Assembly: GCA_951828515.1 (NCBI GenBank)
Contig: OX639992.1
Location: 744,001-808,000 of the forward strand
Direction of reading: 5' to 3'
Source of the DNA: an uncultured Poribacteria bacterium
GTDB taxonomy: Bacteria > Poribacteria > WGA-4E > WGA-3G
Length of the DNA: 64,000 nt
The position numbers and the translations under genes are program-made. Positions 62,561 to 64,000 of the stretch are shown here, one piece after another. The notes under the pieces are model-generated. The model saw only the letters and a list, made by a program, of their open reading frames with translations, did no database searches and was not told the origin of the DNA. The first letter of the stretch is position 1, and the number at the start of each line of letters is the position of its first letter.

Positions 62561-64000
62561 CTATTCCATTTCATTAAGTTCTTGAAGTCTTTCCTCTATG
62601 GTAATTTTGAGTTCGCTTTTGTCCTGTTTCTCTGCTAGGTTCAATGCGTACTGGAAATCCGACTTTGCACCTGCAATATCATTTTCGGAAACTTTTGCCT
62701 CACCCCGAACAGCATAAGCACTGGCATAATTTGGATCTATGGAAATGGCATGATCAAAGTCAATAAAGGCATCATCACGTTTATCGAGTTCTAATCTCGC
62801 AAGCCCCCGACCTACGTATGCAGTGGCTGCATTAAAATTCAACTTAATTGCCTGGTCAAAGTCGTTCATAGCGGGTAAATATTGTTTCAGGCTAATTCTT
62901 TGCGTACCTCGCCGGTAGTAAGCCTCGGCATAATCCGCTCTCATCTCTATTGCCTTGTCATAAGCAGAAATTGCGTCTTCTGCTCGTTCTTGCCCTGAAA
63001 GGAGATATCCTGCGGAACTCCACGCGCGGGCGGCAAGGTTTTTATCAGCTTCATCAACGATATTGGCAATGGAACACCACTTCTGGACCGCCTCCTCAAT
63101 TCTACCATTTTTCTGCAACTTATACGCTTCAACCATCGCCTTGTCTATAAAAGACAGATGATTGTCGTCTTTCTGTTCATCCAGTTGTTCCTGTAAAGTT
63201 CTAAGCTGATTAGGTATATTACTTATCAAAAGGGCATTGTCTTTCAATTGATTCTGCAGGGCACTATTTTGATGCTTGAGTGCAGCGTTTTCATTCCTTA
63301 GCGTTTGCAACTCAGAATTTATATCTTGAATTTTCGATTCTTTTTGACGAACCTCGAACTGTTTTCCTGTCAGTTGCTTTGCTAACACGGCATTCCGGGT
63401 GTCAGCATCCTCCATCAAATTCTGATGCATTGAAAATATTCCCAACGAAATGAAAGCGAAAAAGAAAACTGTCACCGCGGCAATAAGCTGCCAACGCCGA
63501 ACCATAGATTGATATTTATCGCGTTCCTCTTGTATCTGTTGATGTTCTGCCTCGGAAATCCATGAAACTCTCTCAATGTGTACATCGGGCCATGCTTCTG
63601 TAAGGAACTGCTCCCATTCTGTCTTAGTGAGTATATCACCATTCTTGACTGGACATCCGGGATAATCAGCTTGTGCTTGGTTATATTCAACTTGGGAAAT
63701 ATATTGTCCAACCTTGAATGAGCAATCTGAATGGAAGACTTCGATAACACGCCAACCTTTTACGGTTGTTAATTTAGGCCACGTTTTATGCTGTTCGTCT
63801 AGTTCTGCTTTCGTGAGTATATCATCCTTCTTCACAGGACATCTGGGGTAAGACTCTTGTGCCCGTTTGTAGTCATCATCGGAAATATATTCATCAATCT
63901 TGAGTGGACACTTTGGATGGTAGGTTTTGACAACACACCAAACTTTTTCAGACTTTAGGGTGTTCCATGTTTTACTATACTTATCCCAGTCTTCCTTAGA
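62561..64000 (-). CDS. TPR protein with Cys-Pro-rich N-terminal repeats (cut by window edge)
   Basis: At least 479 residues, still open at 64000. A GTG at 63835 is in frame but the same repeat type continues upstream. N-terminal units of ~60 residues have the pattern W-x-V-(I/V) ... (F/Y)H-x2-C-x2-K ... YIS-x3-Y-x2-AQ-x2-YP-x-CPVK-x2-DILTK-x-E; two are complete and one partial. Then a membrane helix (LIAAVTVFFFAFISLGIFSM), a ~85-residue coiled coil and four TPRs at the C-terminus. Function unknown; the Cys spacing suggests disulfides or metal binding. Confidence 0.85.
   Translation of the reverse strand, partial: SKEDWDKYSKTWNTLKSEKVWCVVKTYHPKCPLKIDEYISDDDYKRAQESYPRCPVKKDDILTKAELDEQHKTWPKLTTVKGWRVIEVFHSDCSFKVGQYISQVEYNQAQADYPGCPVKNGDILTKTEWEQFLTEAWPDVHIERVSWISEAEHQQIQEERDKYQSMVRRWQLIAAVTVFFFAFISLGIFSMHQNLMEDADTRNAVLAKQLTGKQFEVRQKESKIQDINSELQTLRNENAALKHQNSALQNQLKDNALLISNIPNQLRTLQEQLDEQKDDNHLSFIDKAMVEAYKLQKNGRIEEAVQKWCSIANIVDEADKNLAARAWSSAGYLLSGQERAEDAISAYDKAIEMRADYAEAYYRRGTQRISLKQYLPAMNDFDQAIKLNFNAATAYVGRGLARLELDKRDDAFIDFDHAISIDPNYASAYAVRGEAKVSENDIAGAKSDFQYALNLAEKQDKSELKITIEERLQELNEME

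Overview
The window is a piece of a bacterial chromosome of roughly even base composition. The gene set suggests a marine or sponge-associated lineage such as Candidatus Poribacteria. It has several Gfo/Idh/MocA oxidoreductases, a phytanoyl-CoA dioxygenase, a creatininase-like protein, a sugar-phosphate isomerase, a ceramidase-like protein and WD40/TPR/HEAT scaffolds. It also has an NYPNPFNPETW-type C-terminal domain, toxin-antitoxin pairs and very many short dispersed repeats. The phylum assignment is an inference from gene content; no rRNA or tRNA gene was seen.

Layout. 1-6451 (+) is an extended SUF iron-sulfur assembly cluster: sufB (cut by the left edge), sufD, a monothiol glutaredoxin, sufS, sufU, an 88-aa unknown, a Rieske ferredoxin, sufT, a DUF971 protein, a rhodanese and a small zinc ribbon. 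6.5-16.6 kb holds sugar-related dehydrogenases, a polyprenyl-phosphate sugar transferase, an esterase, a WD40 protein, an epimerase, a DUF433/DUF5615 toxin-antitoxin pair and a PfkB kinase. A TonB-dependent receptor follows at 16.7-19.5 kb. 19.7-25.5 kb (-) carries a methyltransferase, an alcohol dehydrogenase, a broken RelE toxin with its antitoxin, a sugar isomerase, a coiled-coil protein, a second PfkB kinase and a rhamnose-mutarotase-like protein. 26-35.3 kb (+) carries a VWA membrane protein, a multi-span membrane protein, def, larE, a GlcF-type Fe-S subunit, dcd, and glnA-PII with a candidate sigma-54 promoter. 35.3-54.9 kb (-) carries a ceramidase-like protein, a DUF4403 protein, an amine oxidase, PhyH, a creatininase-like protein, a J-domain protein, a 1977-aa double UvrA, era, a HEAT protein, trpB, a 2-hydroxyacid dehydrogenase and a GlcD-type oxidase.

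54.9-62.2 kb is a gene graveyard. It has an intact ISAs1-type insertion sequence with a 10-bp target duplication. It also has a helicase/restriction pseudogene that lost its motor core and carries a stop, a methyltransferase tail fused head-on to the tail of an Ig-repeat surface protein, and transposase and VOC fragments around a toxin-antitoxin pair. The right edge cuts a TPR protein with cysteine-rich N-terminal repeats.

Most unusual points: (1) two complete UvrA copies are joined in one frame by a linker made of the same dispersed repeat found between genes, and further palindromic repeats sit in frame inside the second copy; (2) a short repeat, CCGCAAGG(A/G)AWAATTAAAAA, lies directly before several minus-strand start codons and supplies their ribosome-binding site, apparently including an era gene with no ATG/GTG/TTG start; (3) six copies of a TA-ended hairpin MITE are scattered through the window.
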